Positions 6,544 through 8,060 of a stretch of DNA of 8,060 bases are shown here, piece by piece. The DNA comes from Thermoplasmata archaeon (GTDB taxonomy: Archaea; Thermoplasmatota; Thermoplasmata; Halarchaeoplasmatales; Halarchaeoplasmataceae). Under the pieces are notes generated by a model. That model saw only the letters and a program-made list of their open reading frames with translations, had not been told where the DNA came from and did no database searches. Location: NCBI GenBank assembly GCA_019594195.1, contig JAFDTP010000073.1, forward strand, positions 1-8,060, given 5' to 3'. A program made the position numbers and the translations under genes. The number at the start of each line of letters is the position of its first letter. Positions within the stretch are counted from its first letter, which is position 1.

Positions 6544-6564
6544 ATCAAAATTTTTAATTTTGAT
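6544..6564 (+). terminator. Hairpin with T-tract after tRNA-Trp
   Basis: ATCAAAAT (6544-6551) and ATTTTGAT (6557-6564) form an 8-bp AT stem around TTTTA, four bases after the tRNA. The T runs at 6551-6555 and 6558-6561 would serve as an archaeal terminator. Confidence 0.45.
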
Positions 6565-6580
6565 GAAATTAGAACTTTGT

Positions 6581-6650
6581 TCCGATACTTTTTTCGGAGA
6601 AAAAAGGGGTGGCACTGCCCCACTCGAAAACTTCGTTTTTTGTGGGCGGC
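6581..6650 (+). other. Hairpin cluster in the tRNA-Trp to kinase gap
   Basis: The 228-base gap 6541-6768 has no convincing gene. It holds TCCGA/TCGGA (6581-6585 with 6594-6598) and GGGG/CCCC (6606-6609 with 6618-6621). A longer stem pairs CCCAC (6619-6623) with GTGGG (6642-6646), enclosing GAAAA/TTTTT around CTTCG. The last two are mutually exclusive. The cluster might be a small RNA or terminator series; no known RNA family is recognised. Confidence 0.4.
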
Positions 6651-6723
6651 GTTCATAGCCTTAATGATATATCACAAAAAAAAGGATCTAACAAACTCTA
6701 AAATAGGTTGATATCGGCTAGGA

Positions 6724-6735
6724 ATCTTAATAAAC
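6724..6735 (+). promoter_or_regulatory. TATA-like promoter of the histidine kinase gene
   Basis: ATCTTAATAAAC lies about 35 bases before ATG 6769, so the transcript would start near 6755-6760 with a very short leader. No ribosome-binding site is evident before the ATG, which fits near-leaderless translation. Confidence 0.35.
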
Positions 6736-6768
6736 GAGTCCCCAACTCATATTTTGGAATTGAAGTAA

Positions 6769-7812
6769 ATGGATCAAGATCCGAAAAAATTGACTGATCT
6801 CAAAGAGATGGATTTTAACCTTGAAGATATTTTGGAAACAATGACAGACTGGGTTTGGATGATGGATACAGATGGATGTCATGTTTATTCTAACGAGGCT
6901 GTAGAATCACTATTGGGTTACAAAAGAGAAGAAATAATAGGCAAACCTACTTGGAAATATTGGCCTGACGCAGATAGAGAGAATATAGATGAAGACGGGT
7001 TTAAAAAATATTTGAAAAAAGGTGAGGGATGGAATAATTATCCTGGTAGATTCAAACACAGGGATGGTTCTACACGCTTTTTGGAATCTTCAGCCGTGCC
7101 TCTATTCGATGAAAAAGATACACTATTGGGATATGTGGGTATAGATAGAGACATAACAAAAAGGAAAAGATTGGCCGATAAACAAAAATTCCTACATTCT
7201 CTATTGAGACACGATCTGAAGAACAAGATCCAAATCACTAGAGGATATCTACATCTTCTCGAGGATGGATTGCTAGATGATGTTTCTGAGGAATTTTTAC
7301 AAAAAGCGTTGAGCTCCCTAACCAGGCAATCGGAACTGATAGATAAGATAACTAAACTCGGTATGATAGATGAAAAACCCAATAAGGAAGTCAATTTAAG
7401 AAAACACGTAGAGAGCGCTATCCAGCAGATAGATGGAAAAAAAGAGGGATCTGATATAGATATCAAGACTTTCGATAATGAATTCAGAGTCCTAGGAGGA
7501 GATCTATTGGTCGAGATATTTTTCAATCTCATAGAGAATTCTCTTGAACATTCTGGGTGTGATACGATAGAGCTGAGTGCCGAACAAGAAGGAGAAGAGA
7601 TCATAGTGACTTATGAAGATAACGGTAAGGGAGTACCTCAAAATGAAAAGAATAAGATATTTGAAAAGGGTTTCAAAGGACCGAATTCGAGAGGTTCTGG
7701 GCTCGGCATGTACCTGATAGAACGTATTTTGGAAGATTATGGAGGAGAGATAACATTAGAGGATTGTACTAGGTGTGGAACTAGATTTAAGATCTCCCTG
7801 ATATCAGCCTGA
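6769..7812 (+). CDS. PAS domain sensor histidine kinase, cytoplasmic
   Basis: This 347-residue protein has no signal peptide or membrane helix. Residues about 15-130 form a PAS domain (WVWMMDTDG, LLGYKREEIIGKP, and the closing YVGIDRDITKRK, typical of PAS with its PAC end). The dimerisation/phosphoacceptor helix carries LLRHDLKNKIQ with phosphoacceptor H148. The ATP-binding domain (about 240-345) shows the N box FFNLIENSLEHS (N253, N257), G1 DNGKG (284-288), F box IFEKGFKG and G2 GSGLGMYL (309-316). All catalytic motifs are present, so it should be active. The H-box style (RHDLKNK) is common in archaeal kinases. It probably phosphorylates the response regulator encoded 114 bases downstream on the same strand; this pairing is inferred from adjacency. 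The stimulus sensed by the PAS domain is not evident. Confidence 0.95.
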   Translation: MDQDPKKLTDLKEMDFNLEDILETMTDWVWMMDTDGCHVYSNEAVESLLGYKREEIIGKPTWKYWPDADRENIDEDGFKKYLKKGEGWNNYPGRFKHRDGSTRFLESSAVPLFDEKDTLLGYVGIDRDITKRKRLADKQKFLHSLLRHDLKNKIQITRGYLHLLEDGLLDDVSEEFLQKALSSLTRQSELIDKITKLGMIDEKPNKEVNLRKHVESAIQQIDGKKEGSDIDIKTFDNEFRVLGGDLLVEIFFNLIENSLEHSGCDTIELSAEQEGEEIIVTYEDNGKGVPQNEKNKIFEKGFKGPNSRGSGLGMYLIERILEDYGGEITLEDCTRCGTRFKISLISA

Positions 7813-7884
7813 TCAAAATTTTGCGCACCGCTCCTTCTATAGTTTCACACATCCCACTTCAAGTTTTTCAAAAAAGAACAAAAA

Positions 7885-7892
7885 TTATATAA
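7885..7892 (+). promoter_or_regulatory. TATA box of the response regulator gene
   Basis: TTATATAA preceded by an A-rich stretch is an excellent archaeal TATA box. The expected transcription start near 7913-7917 gives a leader of about 10-14 bases. GGGGG at 7918-7922 before ATG 7927 may serve as the ribosome-binding site. The regulator therefore seems to have its own promoter. Confidence 0.6.
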
Positions 7893-7926
7893 GAAGTGCT
7901 GAACCTATCATCTATTTGGGGGACAA

Positions 7927-8060
7927 ATGAAGGTACTCTTTGTCGATGATGGGTCCGGAGTTTTGAAAAAAACAGAAGAACATATCAAAAAAAAGAGAGA
8001 TGACTTTGTCATAGATTTTGCAAGATCTTCTGATGAGGCGCTTGAACTTTTCAAAAAAAA
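7927..8060 (+). CDS. Response regulator receiver domain protein (cut by window edge)
   Basis: Only the first 44 codons are present; the frame is open at the end of the window. The start MKVLFVDDGSGVLKK is the first strand and loop of a receiver domain, with the acidic pair D7-D8 that holds the metal ion. Helix 1 (TEEHIKKK), strand 2 (FVIDFARS) and the start of helix 2 (SDEALELFKK) follow in the normal order. The phosphoacceptor aspartate, expected near residue 53, lies beyond the window, as does any output domain. It is the likely partner of the histidine kinase upstream. Confidence 0.85.
   Translation, partial: MKVLFVDDGSGVLKKTEEHIKKKRDDFVIDFARSSDEALELFKK

Noticed and set aside
6511..6711. 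Plus-strand open frame of 66 codons beginning in the 3' exon of the tRNA
   Set aside because: Its first 10 codons are the T arm and acceptor stem of tRNA-Trp, and the rest reads through the hairpin cluster. It has no ribosome-binding site and no recognisable protein.

Overview
The window looks archaeal, from a euryarchaeal lineage, possibly Thermoplasmatota or a relative and possibly salt-adapted. The evidence is a tRNA-Trp gene whose long intron carries a box C/D methylation guide, archaeal TATA boxes, strong GGAGG ribosome-binding sites, a DUF58/DUF4129 cluster, very acidic exported proteins, and an archaeal-style PAS histidine kinase without membrane segments. The lineage is an inference; there is no rRNA here to settle it.

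Layout. Positions 1-215 hold no convincing gene. They contain about two units of a tandem repeat (period 58) in which each unit folds into a long stem-loop whose inner stem has a different sequence in each copy. From 6191 down to 216 five genes run on the minus strand. In transcription order they are a DUF4129 membrane protein, a two-helix membrane protein with a cytosolic helical tail, a DUF58 protein, a polytopic membrane protein, and a 792-residue exported, C-terminally anchored surface protein with a fibronectin type III-like domain. The first four are tightly packed. The surface protein has its own likely promoter after a 179-base gap. No MoxR ATPase, the usual partner of DUF58, lies in the window.

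Divergent from this operon, 6359-6540 encodes tRNA-Trp(CCA) with a 109-nt intron. The intron contains boxes C, D', C' and D, and two guides that place 2'-O-methylation exactly on C39 and C34 of the same pre-tRNA by the N+5 rule. Downstream is a run of hairpins. Then come a PAS-HisKA-HATPase histidine kinase (6769-7812) and the start of a response regulator receiver protein (7927 to the window edge), probably a signalling pair.

The main points for a second look are the self-targeting tRNA-Trp intron with a non-standard splice motif, two operon genes whose consensus ribosome-binding sites sit 7 nt before non-standard start codons (CTG and ATA), and the structured tandem repeat at the left edge.
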